From: Hemerocallis citrina
Taxonomy: Eukaryota; Streptophyta; Magnoliopsida; Asparagales; Asphodelaceae
NCBI GenBank assembly: GCA_017893485.1
Contig: JACEHZ010000211.1
Coordinates: 1 to 64,000 of the forward strand
Length of the DNA stretch: 64,000 nucleotides
Reading direction: 5' to 3'
Positions 10,444-24,500 of the stretch are shown here, one piece after another; positions within the stretch are counted from its first letter, which is position 1; every line of letters starts with the position of its first letter. Below the pieces are notes generated by a model. It worked only from the letters and a program-made list of their open reading frames with translations, did not search any database and was not told the origin of the DNA. The position numbers and the translations under genes were made by a program.

Positions 10444-11073
10444 ATACTCACAATACAGAGGGGATACAATGAAAAGAAACAACAATTTAACACTTTGAGA
10501 ATCTCTTCATTTCCAAATCCTCAATAACAAACTCAAAGAAACAAAAATGAAATTACAATTCCCTACGACCTTAGATATTTTCCTCAGAGCTATCTTTACC
10601 CCTTCATGGTCGGGAGATGCTCCTTCTGAGAGACACTCGGGGTGTTCGGCTCCCTTCAGGCGGCCGAAGCGCCTCCCCGCTCCCTTGGACCACCTGAAGA
10701 GGACTCCAGTCCAACAGATCGAGTCCGAGTTGCGTGAACTACACTCCGTACTGCCTCTCCAACTGAAGTACTCGAAGCACCAGCTACATCGCTCTGGGCG
10801 TCTCCTAGATTCTTTGAAGCTCTGTACGAGCGAAAAGCTAATTCGTGGAACGATCGCCCTTGCTTATATTCTTCAAAGGAACAAAGGAGGTACTTTTAGT
10901 CTTAGCTCCTTCGAGAAGCCACTTCTGTCGGTTAATCGCTACCTCTTGCTCGACAAGGGTCTCCTGAAGGGTACTGTTCTTCACCCTAAACTTTAAACGA
11001 CCAAGCCGAGCACACGCCAGACTGGCCTGACATGTTTCCCCCGAGGTCTCGAAGACGGCCTTCCTTAAGAGAG

Positions 11074-13755
11074 TTATCTGTAAGCTCTTCTCGAGCACCA
11101 TGTTCTTCCGTTCATCCCTTTCGGTGGTGGCCGCGAGCAAAGAACGCCGAAGGGATTCAACTGTCGTATTCTTTCCCATTGCAGCCTCGGTAGAAGGATC
11201 TTCGCCCTTGCAAGAATAACTTCCACTTCAACTGGGAACTGATCTCGAAGAACCTCACTACAATGCCTTGCTTCGGTTTCCCTACGGGTCAACACCCTTC
11301 TTAAGTGACCAAGCTCTGCCTGTCTTGAAAAGCCTCTCTCATGAACGGCCAAGTCCCAGTTCGAGTTTGATACGAAGGCGATTGATCTCATCCAAGTAGC
11401 GACCACCTCTGCCATAGATGACCATCTGCTAAGGCAAAAGAACGAGGGGTTACGCCATAAGAAACAACTAATGGCACAGAAGGGATGGAAGACTCAAATA
11501 CTCAATTTTCAAAGCCTAACACGTGAATAAAACAAGTTTTCATTCATTTAAAAGCAAGACTACATCAAGCGGTGGCCAGTCTGCTATTAGGCGAATACAA
11601 AAACGACTAAGAAAAAGATAGATGAAGAAAATGGAATCAAGGGTCCATCTCGCTAGGCGGCACTGTAGGGGTTGCGGACTCGCCTCCAGCTTCTCAGCCT
11701 ACCCCTGTCCTACAACCATGGCAAGAAGACCCACCTCCACTTCCTCTTCCTCTGCTTCCTCTTCTTCTTCCCCATATACTTCCTCAGTAGGCGGCATGAA
11801 CAACGAGTACCTCGAAGGATCGAAGTCTGGGATGTGCTCACTCACATGATCCAAGGTCCTGACATATGCCTTCTCCATGTTAGTAGCTAAGTACCCTACA
11901 GGCTTCTTCTTCGCCTGCTCCTCAGCGGCCTGCACCGTAGCATCTCTCTAGCCGCACTCCCTCTCGCTGGCTGCCAGCTTCCTCTCCCCAACTACTTGCT
12001 CCCTCTCTGAGTCCACTAGCTCCTTCTCCTTGGCCAAGGCAGCCACCAGCAAAGCTATTCGAGTCTCTTGAGCCTCTGCTCAGAGTGCAGCAACCTCTTA
12101 ACTCCTTTGCCGCTTTTGACTGCTCAGTCCTCCTCTTTATCCTCTGTCACCTTCAGTTCCTGCTCCGCCACTTGTTTCAACAAGTGGCTAAAGTGACAGA
12201 TGGTCTACAAAGGAATAATTCATAGTTACAAATCCGAAGATAGATACCAACGCTCTGCGAAAATAATTGTAAGAAAAGGAGATAACAAAGACATACCGGC
12301 ATGCTCGCCTTGGCAATCTCTAAGGTTGAGTCTCCCACGGCCCTGTGCTCCATCGAGACCTTTTCTTAGGGGTAAGCCAAGTGGCGAATCACATCCATGC
12401 AACTTGCCAAATCCCCAAGGAAGTCGTCGTGCCTCCTAACCTGCCAGTCGGGTACAAAAATCTTCTTCAGCTCGTCGGTCAGGATCGCGTTCTCCTTTGC
12501 CGCCAAAGGGGGAGCCTCAAGAGCTAGAGCCGCAGGCAAGATGAAGTCACCTGTAGCAGCAGAGGTAGCAGGTGGAGATTTCATGTTCACCACAGGAGCA
12601 CCCCCCGCACTCCTGGCAATCTTCGACGATGAAGGCTTGATAACCATCATCTTTCTCTTCTGCTGCTCAAGTCCGAATGATGAGACATGATCTTCTTTTC
12701 TGCTGCTCAGGTCCGAATGCTGAGACATGATCTCATCGAAATTCATGCCTGCCTCTCCTGCAAATAGAAGATATGAAATATTAAGGCGATGAAAAAATAG
12801 GCGCAAATAAAAAGGCAAGATAATCATATAAAACAAGACGCGTACTAGGGTTCATCGGGCTGAGACCTCCTTTGAAGAGAAACTCATCTTTTATCTCTCC
12901 AATGAAAAGTCGGTCAATCCAAAAGAGTGCCAACCATACCCTCCTCGGGGCTCAAAATTGGATCCGCCTTTGCCCTCTTCGGCGCATCCTCCCTCCACAT
13001 TGTGGAACTTCTCCACGGCTCACGACCACGGATATCAACTTATCTCTCCAGGCTTTGATCGAATCGGGGTTTTCAAGTAGCCACACACCCTACGAGCTGT
13101 AAGATAGAACCATTACTCCGACCTGTTCTTCTGATGAATCTTATACAACTTTCGCAGAACGTTGAGTCGAGGCTCGAACCCCGCCGCTTGGCAATATAGC
13201 ACAAATCCCGTAACATGCCTCCATATGTTGGCATAAGCTGAATGGGGCCCAAACCATATCACCGCAAAACCTCTCTCACAAAGGGATGTAGAGGAAGGCG
13301 GAGCCCTGCATGAAAGGCGTCGAAGGGGAAGATGCACAGGTCAGGGGAGAGCGGCGAGCAAGCTCTAACTCTAGGGCCGGACACAATAAGGTCAAACCCC
13401 GTTGGGATCTTATAGCACTTTCGAATAACACCCAAATCCGCCTCCGTAAGCATAGAAATGATATCACTAGCTTCTGAATGCTCGTGCGGCACGTTCTCTT
13501 CATAGAATCTCTCCATGCCATGCTCAACTCACCTCAGCTCGGTTGTATACTCTCGAACGCCGCCTAAATGTGACACCGCAATCGAGTGTCTCCCAAACTC
13601 CCCCATTCTTCTCTCCCTATAATCGTTTCCACGACGACCGAAGATGGATTTGCTACACCTTTCTCCTTGTCCACTCTAGTAGGAGTTGGCAATTGTGCTT
13701 CAACACGACTAGAGGGGGAGGTCTCATCGCCCGAAGAAGCTCTAGACATCTTTAA
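11074..13755 (-). pseudogene. Antisense ORF of a Tat-lineage Gypsy element
   Basis: Read on the minus strand, broken frames run from about 13755 to 11074. The most recognisable part (about 13113-13516) reads KCYKIPTGFDL, then FPFDAFHAGLRLPLHPFVRE, resembling the plant family annotated as putative gypsy-type transposon (Pfam PF04195). Downstream are an acidic stretch (EEEEEAEEEEVEV, about 11750-11790) and Glu/Arg-rich coiled-coil-like pieces at 11074-11415. Antisense ORFs in this position are known for Tat-lineage elements; their role is not established. Frameshifts prevent one long product here. Confidence 0.65.
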
Positions 13756-14666
13756 TAGAATAAAAAATAATTTACCTTCGATTCGACAGCTACGGTCGGA
13801 ATTTCTCGCCGGAGATCAGAGAAGCACGTTGGAGTCTCTCTAGAGCCAATTTTCGCCGGATAAGATAAATTTTTGAAGAGGACAAATGAGGAAGTGAGGA
13901 AGAAGTGAGAAGGGGGGGATTTATAGGAGTCTATCGACTCTAGGCTTCAGAGTTAGTGGGCCCCCAAAACGATGCTGAAGCCCAAGAGACAAGGAAGTGC
14001 AACGGTTGAGGAAGGCTAATCGACAAAACTCAATTTTTGACCAGTCAAAATGGTCAACGGTCAAACATGCCACGTGTTGCCTCACCATCGTTCGCCCACA
14101 CTCGTTCAATAGTATTCAATTGGCTCCTAATGTCGTTTGCCAGAACGCACTAAGCAGACTAAGAATCGAACAAAATGAGGCCGAAATGATATTAACTAGT
14201 CAACGGTCAACGCCACGTGTCGCCTCGTCATCGGTTGCCCCAATGCTCGCCACATTGTTCGCCGGACTGCACCGAGCAGACGAAGAACCAAACAAAATGA
14301 GGCCGAAATGGCGTTGACCAGTCAATGGTCTTCGTTGACAAGTCAATGGTCAAACACCACGTGTCGCGTCGACATCGTTCGCCAACGCTCGCCACGTAGT
14401 TCGCCGAAGTGTACCACGTTCGCCAGAGTGCGCCGAACAGACGAAGAACCGAACGTAAAAAGCGCAAAGAGGCGTTGACCATTCAACGCCAGCATGCCGT
14501 TCGATCTCCTTGATTTTTGCGTGTGCCGCAATCGACGCTCCACATTTCACCATGTCATCAAGGTAATTTTCTTTTTTTTAATTTCTTTATTTAATTATTA
14601 AATCAAATTAATTATTTAAAAATTCGAAAAATGCTGTGAAACACAGTCTTCGGGAGTGGGGGCTTG

Positions 14667-15264
14667 TGATATGGCTAGAAATAGAACCAAATCGGGACCA
14701 TGCAAATCGAGCATGAATCTCAAAGCTCTCAGGGGTAAAACGTTAATTTCCACTACAAACGGGTCGGAAAATGGGAACTAGGTCTTTTCCAAAGCCCAAT
14801 AACCCAAAAACGAGTCTGCCTTGGTTCAGCCCGTTATAAATTAACCCAAGTCATTTAAAGAGTTATTTAAACTCATGATTATTCCTAAGAGACGGTTTAA
14901 ACCAAATCTCTTATTATGAAGGATTTTAAACTCTATTTCCTGTCCAAAAACATCGGGAAGTAGAGATAAATGATTATCTCGAAACTATTGCCAAAGACAA
15001 CTATAAATACCCCTTCTACTCCCATCAGAATCAGGTAATGAGTATCTTTCTCCTCAAAAGCTGTTTCATAATCATTCAGAATACGAACTTGAGCGTCGGA
15101 GGGTTCGTCGCCGGGATCAATCCCGGTGTTTCAAACCTTTTTGCTGGTCAGCAGCAGCGTTGAGAACGGTCAACATCGGCAAGTAATAAGAAGGTTAGCT
15201 TTTATTGGTTCCAAAAAAATTCACAAATCATCTGTTTGCTCCCTCACCAAAATTAGCAGCAACA
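14667..15264 (+). repeat. 3' LTR of the Gypsy element
   Basis: A 598-bp LTR from TGATATGG to AGCAACA, followed by the target duplication TCTAT. A TATA-like ACTATAAATA lies near 15000. It is uninterrupted, unlike its 5' partner. The segment 13760-14666 before it is non-coding and contains repeated CCACGTGTCGC and AACGGTCAA motifs. Confidence 0.92.
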
Positions 15265-15507
15265 TCTATATTTTCTGAGTCAATACTTTTGTTAAGCTCA
15301 TATGGATGAAGAGTTGTAGACATTAATTTATAGTAAATAACCATCCAAGAACTTTTAGTCTACTCACTAAGCATCACATTTGATTTTGTACCGGATTATA
15401 TATTCCACTATTTAACTGAACCAAATTCTTGTGCATGCATCAAATTTTGACCAAAAGTAATTTTTTCTTTGATCTAATAATCTGTTTTGAATTTTTTTCA
15501 CGTGCAG

Positions 15508-15573
15508 GAGTTGTTGAATGGATCAGGGGGGCATTGTAATTTAAAACAATCCTCATCTCTTACTGATGTACCG
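15508..15573 (+). CDS. RDR exon a (first visible)
   Basis: Twenty-two codons (ELLNGSGGHCNLKQSS...) lie between a CAG acceptor and a GTATGC donor, phase 0 at both ends. The identity is weaker than for later exons because this part of the family is variable. It rests on frame, splice sites and the short 71-bp intron to the next exon. Confidence 0.65.
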
Positions 15574-18500
15574 GTATGCATTTTCTTGGTTTATTCATGC
15601 TTGACAATTTATAGAATAATATTAATTGGTCTCTTCTTTTGTAGCCTCTTCTGATACAGTGTCGCCTGTTTCACAATGGTTATGCTGTCAAAGGAACTCT
15701 TCTTGTGAATAAAGAGGTAAATATTTCCTTCTATTTTGCCAAGTAACAGAAGGATGTTATTCATTATTCCTTCATGTTCTTTTGGTAGACTCCTTTACTT
15801 CACAAAATTTGTAATACCCCAAATATTTTTAGGTGTTAGTTTGTGAAATAAAAATATCTGTGAAGGGCTGATGTGTATATTTATTGTATTGTTTTATGGA
15901 CTTGTGGACTTAAGTACAATTTATTTGCTGGATATTAATAATGTGCCCACGTCCGTATATGTTTTCCGTGTCGGGGCGTTACAATATTGCTTGTGAATGG
16001 TGACATTTTTTTTGTCTGACTTTATGGCACAAAATTATAGTTGTTAGTTCAGGAGGATAATTTTCCTGTTTAATTTTACTTTCTTTTGTTATTGCAACTT
16101 CTGCTCTACGCACACAATGAATCCAAAACGTTAATGGGAAGTGCATATTTCTCATTTCCGCAACCAGGGCAAAAGTTTCCATTGCGGCTTCATTCGAAAA
16201 TGGCCATATCTGAAGATGAGTTCGAATGAAGTCGCAAGAGATGGTCATTTTGTCTTTTTTAGTATATATCTTTATCAATTTGATTTATTTGAGATAATCT
16301 CTTTGACATAATTTGAAATATTAGTAGGGATTTAATACAATTTAAATATTAGTTGGAGACTTAATCCTATTTTAAATAAGGACTGAATATTTAATTTCGA
16401 GTTTATGTTTATCTTAAACTCTAAGTTATGAACCAACTAATATTTAAATTAGACTTTTTAAGTGTTAAGGTGGTGACTCAAATAATAGTCCCACATTGGA
16501 AAATCAGTTAGATGGATAGAGATGGTTAAATTAGATTAGAAACTAGACTCCAAAAGAGATTATCCATTTTGGGTCATATAGGGCAGTGAATAATTTTTCA
16601 ACTATCCGTGTAGACTATGTGGGATAAAGTTAATGAGCCTTTTGTTGTTACAAACAGTATTAGAGTCCATGGTGAAGATGTTGGGCTGCACTCACCTTAT
16701 TCAACTGTCTTGCATGGTATTTTGGGAGGACCTTTTTCTTCTAATAAGACTATTGGGGGGTACACTTTATATGTTTGAAACTCTAGGCTAATGGAACAAG
16801 TTAGTAAAGTTGCTAAGCTGGGTTCCTTCTTTTAAAAAATAGTTGTTCCCTATCTGCTTCAGTCGTTTCTATGACAATCTTTCTTTAAGCAGAAAGCGTG
16901 TTCAAGCTCTCTGATTAAGGTGCCAGATTGATCCAGTAACACTAGCAGAGGCAAGGTGAGGTCAAAAAAATATTAGCGGAGATACATGAAATATTGTCTA
17001 AGGTGGAGACTATAAATCTCTAAAGTTCTTCAAAGTTCTGGCTTGATGGTTGCTCTCCCGAATTCGAGCCAAGGTAGAGATTGTTGAGGTTGTGGCTCGA
17101 ATAATAGTCCCACATTGGAAAATCAATTAGATAGATAGATGGTTAAATTCGATTAGATCCGAGACTCCAAAAGAGATTATCCCTTTTGGGTCATGTAAGA
17201 TAATGAATAATTTACCAACTATCAAGCTGAACTATGTGGGCCAAAATTAATGGGCCTTTAGTTGTTACATTAAATTTATCTTCCCTAACTTGTATTCCAA
17301 TTTTCATAAATTATAAAAATATGAGAAGAGTTTGTATCTAAGTAAGCTTATAGAAAGAGCTAAAAGATAGCTATCTAATTTAGAGATTTATTGTAATTTG
17401 ATAAAGGAAAAGAGAGGCCAAGAGACATGTCTTGTAATTTCCTTACCATCTAATTAATATTGGCTCCAAAAGACTAAGATGCATATCTTGTAATTTCCTT
17501 ACTATCTAATTAATATTTGCTCCGAAAATCTTTTTGATGAGGACATAAATTCTATTTAATTTAGTATTTTATTTCAGTACCATATTTGTTTTTGGCAATT
17601 ATAGGCATATGTAATCTTTTTTTATGCATTAGAATATTTTGAGATTTTGAGAATATTCTGAGATTTGTATCTTGATTTGTTTTGAGCTTATATATAGGCC
17701 CTGAGATTAATGAGAAAGATATGCTATTCTTGATTAAAAATTATTATGTTGAGTTTTGCTCTTCTTCTCTCCTTTGTGTGATACAATTGAGATCCAACTG
17801 ATTAGAGTTTGTGATAAATCCTAATACAATTTTAGGGTTTGTGATAAACTAAAAAATCTACCCCCAAATTAGAAATTTTCCAAATAAAATTAACCCAAAC
17901 CCTAATTCCTAAATCCAAAACCCTTCTCTCTCCCATCGTTCTCTTCCTCCTACGTCCACCCTGACCGAAACCCTAGTAGTCCTCGACAACACCCCAAATC
18001 TGCTTTCCATCCCGTCGTCACCCCCGTCGACGCCCCATTCCATCACCACATCGAAACCCCTGCACCTCCTCTTCCGCCCTCCTCGACTTATACAGCCAGA
18101 ACCCCAAACCCCGATGCCTTTCCTTGTCCCCGTCGACGCCGCTGTCAATCCCCCGCCGCCGTGACGACCCCGTCGCCGCCTTCAACCAGCGACGCCGGCG
18201 TCGCCCTTGCAGTTGCCATTGCTTACTTGTTGCTGCTGTCGTTCTCTTACTATTGTTGCTGATTGTTGTGCTCTTCTTGTTCTACGCTGTGTTCTTCGAA
18301 CCATCGGTATACTATTTCCAATTCTCAAATATTTGTGTTATACTACTTTTTCATCTCTATTATATTATTCAATTTAACTGTCGACCATAAATATTGAGAT
18401 TGAGCATTCCACCTGCTTGATTAGAGTACAAATCAATATTAAATCTTTTACTTGCTAAGAACACTTAGGGATTTAATTATTGATTGTTAGAATTGAATTA

Positions 18501-21500
18501 TTAATTGGGATTGTTAAACGTGATTCAGTTCTTGAAAGTCCATCAAACCGATTAACTATTTAAAATTTCTAACTTTGATCCGTACTACGTGTTGGTAAAA
18601 TTAATCTATTAAGAATCTTGGAAATTCTCTATTTAGGGTTAGTTTTACAGCACTTCTCTTTTTCCCCCTTCTTTCTACTACTTTTTTACTTGTTGCAAGT
18701 CCGACTTATTTTACCGAATTCTCCGAAGAAGAACAAGTTGTTAGGTATCTAGCTAATTCCGCAATTTTGACCTAACAATTGGCACTAAATCCTTGTTAAT
18801 GGTTCTTTCTCTCCTTTTTTCTTGTGGCATAGGTTCTATGTCTGTATGAGAGTTCAAAGAACTAAAGAAGTAAATTTATAGTGATGGGAGAATCAACTAC
18901 TAGAAAAGAACTCTCTCTCCTTTTTCTTTTTGGCGTAGGATCTACGTTTGTATGAGAGGACAGAGAAGTAAATTTATAGTGATGGGAGAATCAACAACTA
19001 GGAAAGAACTTTATTGTCTTCAGCAAACATCTGTTTCATGCAACATTCTTTGATACACTCCTTCCCTTTGGATATATTCTCTACCTCCTTATTTTTATGT
19101 TTATTGTTTGTCTCTGGCTTTATCTTGCCTTGCATAGATAGCCCGCTCTCTTCTCTGAGAAACTATTGATTATTATTTGTAGTTTAGAGCCTAGCACCAA
19201 CATTCTTTCATCTTGAAACTACTCACTTGACATAGCCGTACCACAATCTAACCAATTTATATCTCTAATCTCTAATATTATAATGGGCAAAGGCCTTAGT
19301 GTCATTTGTAAATCTATCAACGCGTGCAACGCACGTGCATAACTATTGTAACGGAGGTCTTAAGTTCAAACCCAGACTATGTCTAAATTTTAACTTTAAA
19401 GAAACTATATTTATTAAGATGTGCATCGCACGTGTAAATTACTAGTTTTCTTAATTGAAAATCTATCCGTATGGTCAAACTTCTTTTGTTGTTGATAAAA
19501 TGCATGAAACCAAAAGTAGGGTTTGGCTGGCAGATGCAAAAAAAAAACACCATTAAAGTTCAAAGTATCATATCACAAGTTAAATATGAAAGCGACCTTC
19601 CATTATTAGCTTACTGTTTCTCTTTGTTAGAATATAAATAATAAACCCTCAACCCTAACCATAACTTCAGAGTTTTGGTCTGTTGGTAGTGTCTTTCACA
19701 TGGAATTAGAGCAAAGTAGGTTCGAATCCCACCGGCTATGGAATATTAAATGCGGATTAAAAAAAAACTATTGCTGCGTACAATTTAGGGCTCGGCCACG
19801 AAGACGGCTCTCAACCTGTGGAGATGTGTTAGAATATGAATACGAAATCCTCAACCCTGACCATAACTTCGGAGTTTTGGTCTGTTGGTATGGTCTTTCA
19901 CACTCTAACTCTATACATAGAAGTTAGATGAAAGATTTAGGATTGTTAATGTATAGTTGATGTAAACTTAACTCTAAATAGAGAATTTCTAAGAATATTA
20001 AAAGATTAAGTCAGAAAATAAATTACTGATTGGTTTGATGGATTTTCAAGTTATGAAATAGTTTGACAAGTCCAATTAAATATTCACATTTAACAATCAA
20101 CAATTGTACTTAATCGTTCTTAGCATGTAAGATATACAATAATGATTAGTACTCTAATTAGCAAGTAGAAGCACACACTTAATATTTGTGGACGATAGAT
20201 AATTCAGATAATAATTTAGAGATGATAAAGCAGTATCACAAATATATGAGAAGTGGAAATACTTTACCAGGATCGCGGATAGGGTGCTGCGGTGAAGGAA
20301 GACGGACGATCGGGGATGTTGGTGGCCGTCAATGGCGGCAATAAGGAAAAGTTGTGGCGCTGGAGGCGTGAGGGTTATGCTCGGGGCCGACGTCGTTGGT
20401 GGTGGGTAAGTGCAGCACCGGCAAGTTGAGGAAGAAGGGGATTTAGGGTTAGGGTTTTGAGTTGGATTATGTTGATGGTCGGGTGTAGGAGGGTGGCCGA
20501 GGATTTCAGAGGTGGAGTAGGAGGCATTTGGGTGGTCGCTCGGGTGGTGGCGGTGGTGGTTGAATGAGGAAAAGGGGTGAGTGGGGGGTGTGGGTTTCGG
20601 GACGAAAGAGAGGGCTTTGGTGGGTGGTCGACTGAAGGAAGGCAAGGGGGATGCAGGAGGTCGGTGAGATGTGAAGGGGAGATCGAAAAGGAGGAAGGAG
20701 GGGTGATGGGTTTCAGGATCGACAGGGAAGGAGGGTTCAGGGGTGGCGGCTAGAGTGAGGGTCAGGGTTTGAGGATTTGTATTGTAGTTTTAAAGTTTAT
20801 CACAAATCCTAAAATTTTATCTCAATTCCTCACGCAAATATGAATAGTGAGCAAAACTCAATTACAATAATTTTTAGTTAATCAAAGCACTAATTTTTTT
20901 TTAATCTAGATGTCTATATATAGGCTCAAAAAAAATCTCAATACAAATCTTCAAAATATTCTAATGCAAAAAATAAAGGATGCAAATTGCAAAACTACTG
21001 CATATGACTAAAATTGCCAAAAACAAATATGAATGTTGAAATAAAAATGCTAGGCTAATAGAACAGCCATCCTAGACGATGTCTGCGCTGATAGAAGCGC
21101 TCGAATCTTCTCGACCCGATGTCCTCATCAATAGTATAAACATAACAGAATATTTTTATTGGATGCAAATAACTGAATACATTGCCTCCTATATATACGA
21201 GAGTACAAGAGTAATCTAAATTTATTTCAAATGTGGAACCAAACTAAGAGTACTTTAACACTCCCTCAAGCTGGTGTGTAGATATTATCGAAGCCAAGCT
21301 TGCTTAAGAAAGTTTGAAAAAGTTTAGGAGGTAGTGCTTTAGTTAGTATATCAGCAAGTAGTTATAAAAATGAAATCACCTTCTCCCACTCATCTCGAAC
21401 AAAGTGACAATCAACTTGATATGTTTTGTACACTCTTGAACCACCGGATTTTCAGAAATATGCATAACAGCCGTGTTGTCACAGTAGCGAGGAACTGGAG

Positions 21501-24500
21501 ATAACAATGAGATTGTCAAGTCTCGAAGAAGAGATTTGAGCCATAACGCTTCACAAACTAAATACCCAATGGCTCGGTATTCAGACTCTGCACTTGATTT
21601 GGCTACCACAGGTTGTTTCTTACTTTTCCAAGATACGAGATTTTCTCTAAAGAATACAAAGTATCAACTAGTTAGAGCGTCTATCATCAATCGATCCTGC
21701 CCAGTCAGCATCAGAATATCCTCGTAAAGAATGAATTATCTGGCTCGAAGAGAAGTCCTTGCCTTGAGGCTTTCTTAAGATAGCGAAGATTGTGAACCAC
21801 TACTTTCCAATGAGTGATGGTGCATGCATAAATTGGCTGACCCGACTAACTGCAAAGACAATATCTGGTATAGTTACTGAGAGATATATGAGTTTGCCAA
21901 CCAGCCTGTGATATCGTCCTGGATCATAGAACAATGCATCATTGGAGAAGGATGACGACTTAATATTGGGATAGGTGTCACTGGGGCAACATCTCAACAT
22001 TCATGTCTCAGTAAGAATGTCATGGTCATACTTTTTTTGTGAAAGAAAGATATCATCCTTTGTGCGTGCAACCTCAATGCCAAGAAAATATCGAAGCAGG
22101 TCAAGATCCTTTGTTTGACATGTTTGAGCTAATCGCTGCCTGTTGTCTACAATAACTTGCGAATCACTGCCTGTGATAATGATATCATCAACATAGACAA
22201 ACAAAATAACAATGCCTTTGCTTCCTTTCTTTGTGAAGAGAGAAAGGTCTGCCTTCTTAAGAACCCATAAACGCACGCAACTTTGCTGAACTTTTCAAAC
22301 TAAGCTCGAGGAGACTGTTTGAGGCCATAAAGATACTTTTTGAGCCAACATATAAGATTCCCCTTGTCGCTCAAAACTAGGAGGATGTTGCATATATACC
22401 ACCTATTTCAAGTTGCCATTGAGAAATACATTCTTGACATCAAGCTGATGAAGGGGCTATGGATGCAAGAGAGATAAGAACACGAACAGACGTGAGTTTC
22501 GCAACTGGAGAAAAAGTCTTTGCATAGTCGACCCCAAATTCTTGTGTATATCCTTTAGCGACAAGGTGAGCTTTGAGATGTTCAACTGTGCCATAAGGAT
22601 TGTGTTTGACTGTGAATACCCACTTATAACCAATCATCTTACCACCTACAGGGAGGCGAACCAACTGCTAGATACCATTCTGCTGAAGAGCCTGCATTTT
22701 CTCTTTCATGGCACATGTAGTAGTATGCGGGTCAAGTTTATTAGTGCGTAGGTGGAGATTTTGAACAAAACACTTGCAACCAAAAACATGAGGTGGTAGG
22801 AAAAATGAATCTTTAGATGGAAATACCAGTTTGAAATGTGATCGATTTTGAAGAACAGAAGTAGGCATATAGTTGATAAGAAAACAGGCAGTGAGAATCA
22901 CAAAACTCCAATAAAACTTTGGGACGTTCATTTCAAACATCAAAGAACAATCAATGCTATGTAAATGTTGATTTTTGCGTTCTGCTACATTTTGTTGAGG
23001 AGTCTAGGCGCAAGAGGTTTGATGTATTAATCCATGTTGAGAAAAGAATCGTTGAAAATCAGAACTCACATACTCTTTCGCATTATCAGAACGAAAACAT
23101 TTAAGAGTAGTACTAAATTGTGTTTGTATCTCAAAGAAAAATTCTTGAAAAACTTTAAACACTTCAGAATGATATTTCAAAATAAACAACCATGTCATGC
23201 GAGAGAAATTATCAATAAACTTAACAAAATAACGATATTTATTAAACGTGGAAAAACCAATAGGTCCCCAAACATCAGAATGCACTAAGTCAAATAAATG
23301 TTCACTACGTTTATCGACGCGTCTTGGGTAGGAAACTCGATGATGTTACCTAACTTACAGGACTCACGAGATAACTGAAAAGAAGACTCACAACCAGAAA
23401 TTAATTGCTTGAGAGTAGTAAAAGAGGGATGCCCCAGTCGTCAGTGTCACAATGCTGGATCAGTAGAAGAATGTAAAACTGAGACTGGAGAATCCAAGAT
23501 GTATAACTTATGTTGTTTACGACCGGTGCCAATCATCTTTCTCGTTGTAATATCCTGAAACATACAATGAGAAGGAAAAAACTGTTACAAGACAGTTTAA
23601 ATCCTTAGAAATTTTTAGAAACTGATAACAGGCTGTTAGAAAATGTAGGCACACGTAAAACAAATGTAAGACAGAGATCTAGAAAAAGGGAGATATCATC
23701 CTCTTCAACATGGACATGAGATTTATCAGCAATACACATGATAATTGAAAAACAAAGAAAAGGAAGAAAGCGGTAAAGGAGACATGTTCAGAAGCACTTG
23801 AATTAATAATCCAATAATGTGAAGAAACATGACAAGCGGTACCTGAGTGAACAGAATTACCAGGAGAAGACAACAAATTGTGGAATGCCTGATACTCTTC
23901 AGTAGAGAGAGTATACTGGGAGGAGGTTGGCACATCTGCAGGTGTAGTAGTGGAAGAAGAAGATTCTACAGTGGAAGACTGATGAACAACAGGAGGACGA
24001 CCAATGCGTTTCCAACATATCGGATATTCATGAGACCGGCTCTGATAATAGGTACAATACTTAGTGTTGCGATGATTGTCACCACGGCCACGGCCACGAC
24101 CACGACCACGATCACCACGGTCTCGTGAAGAATAAGAACCACGACTTCTGGAGGATGAATGAACATAGAGATCACGTAGAGAGGGACTGACGTTGGTGGC
24201 AAGGATATGAGAGCGAACACCTTCAAGATAGGGGCGAATATTGCCCAAGGCAAGAACGGTGAGAAGGACCTCATGTTGTTGCTGCTGGACAGCAAAATCA
24301 GCAGGGTATGGGTGATAGATCTTCCATTTTTCTAAGAATTGATTAAAGCGGGAGAGATATACATGAATGTCGTCACCCTACTTAGTCTCGATTGCATCGC
24401 AAAAGATATCATAGAGGCGGTGCATGTTATTGGAGGGGTACATGTGATGAAGGGTATCCCAGATTTCTTTGGCTGTGTCGAGAAAAGTGATGGAGGTATA

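Larger units (their letters stand above)
4302..15264 (+). mobile_element. Gypsy LTR retrotransposon, old and defective
   Basis: The element begins TGATATGG and ends AGCAACA, with identical 5-bp target duplications TCTAT at 4297-4301 and 15265-15269. The 5' LTR is 4302-5314 (enlarged by an insert) and the 3' LTR is 14667-15264. The primer site region after 5314 reads GATTGATGCCATCTGTGGGA, a decayed form of the TTGGCGCC-type site of many plant Gypsy elements. A purine tract ending GGGAGTGGGGGC precedes the 3' LTR. Internally there are gag, protease, RNase H and integrase remnants in order, but no reverse transcriptase. A Harbinger MITE interrupts the integrase, and an antisense ORF region fills the 3' part, as known for Tat-lineage Gypsy elements. 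Many frameshifts and diverged LTRs show it is old. Confidence 0.93.

Noticed and set aside
17909..18390. Pro/Ser- or Val/Leu-rich ORFs at 17909-18390, 20154-20645, 25015-25341, 30935-31375 and 41909-42325 as genes
   Set aside because: They fall in C-rich leaders of LTRs or of a Copia element, share no domain, and lack conserved frames between copies.
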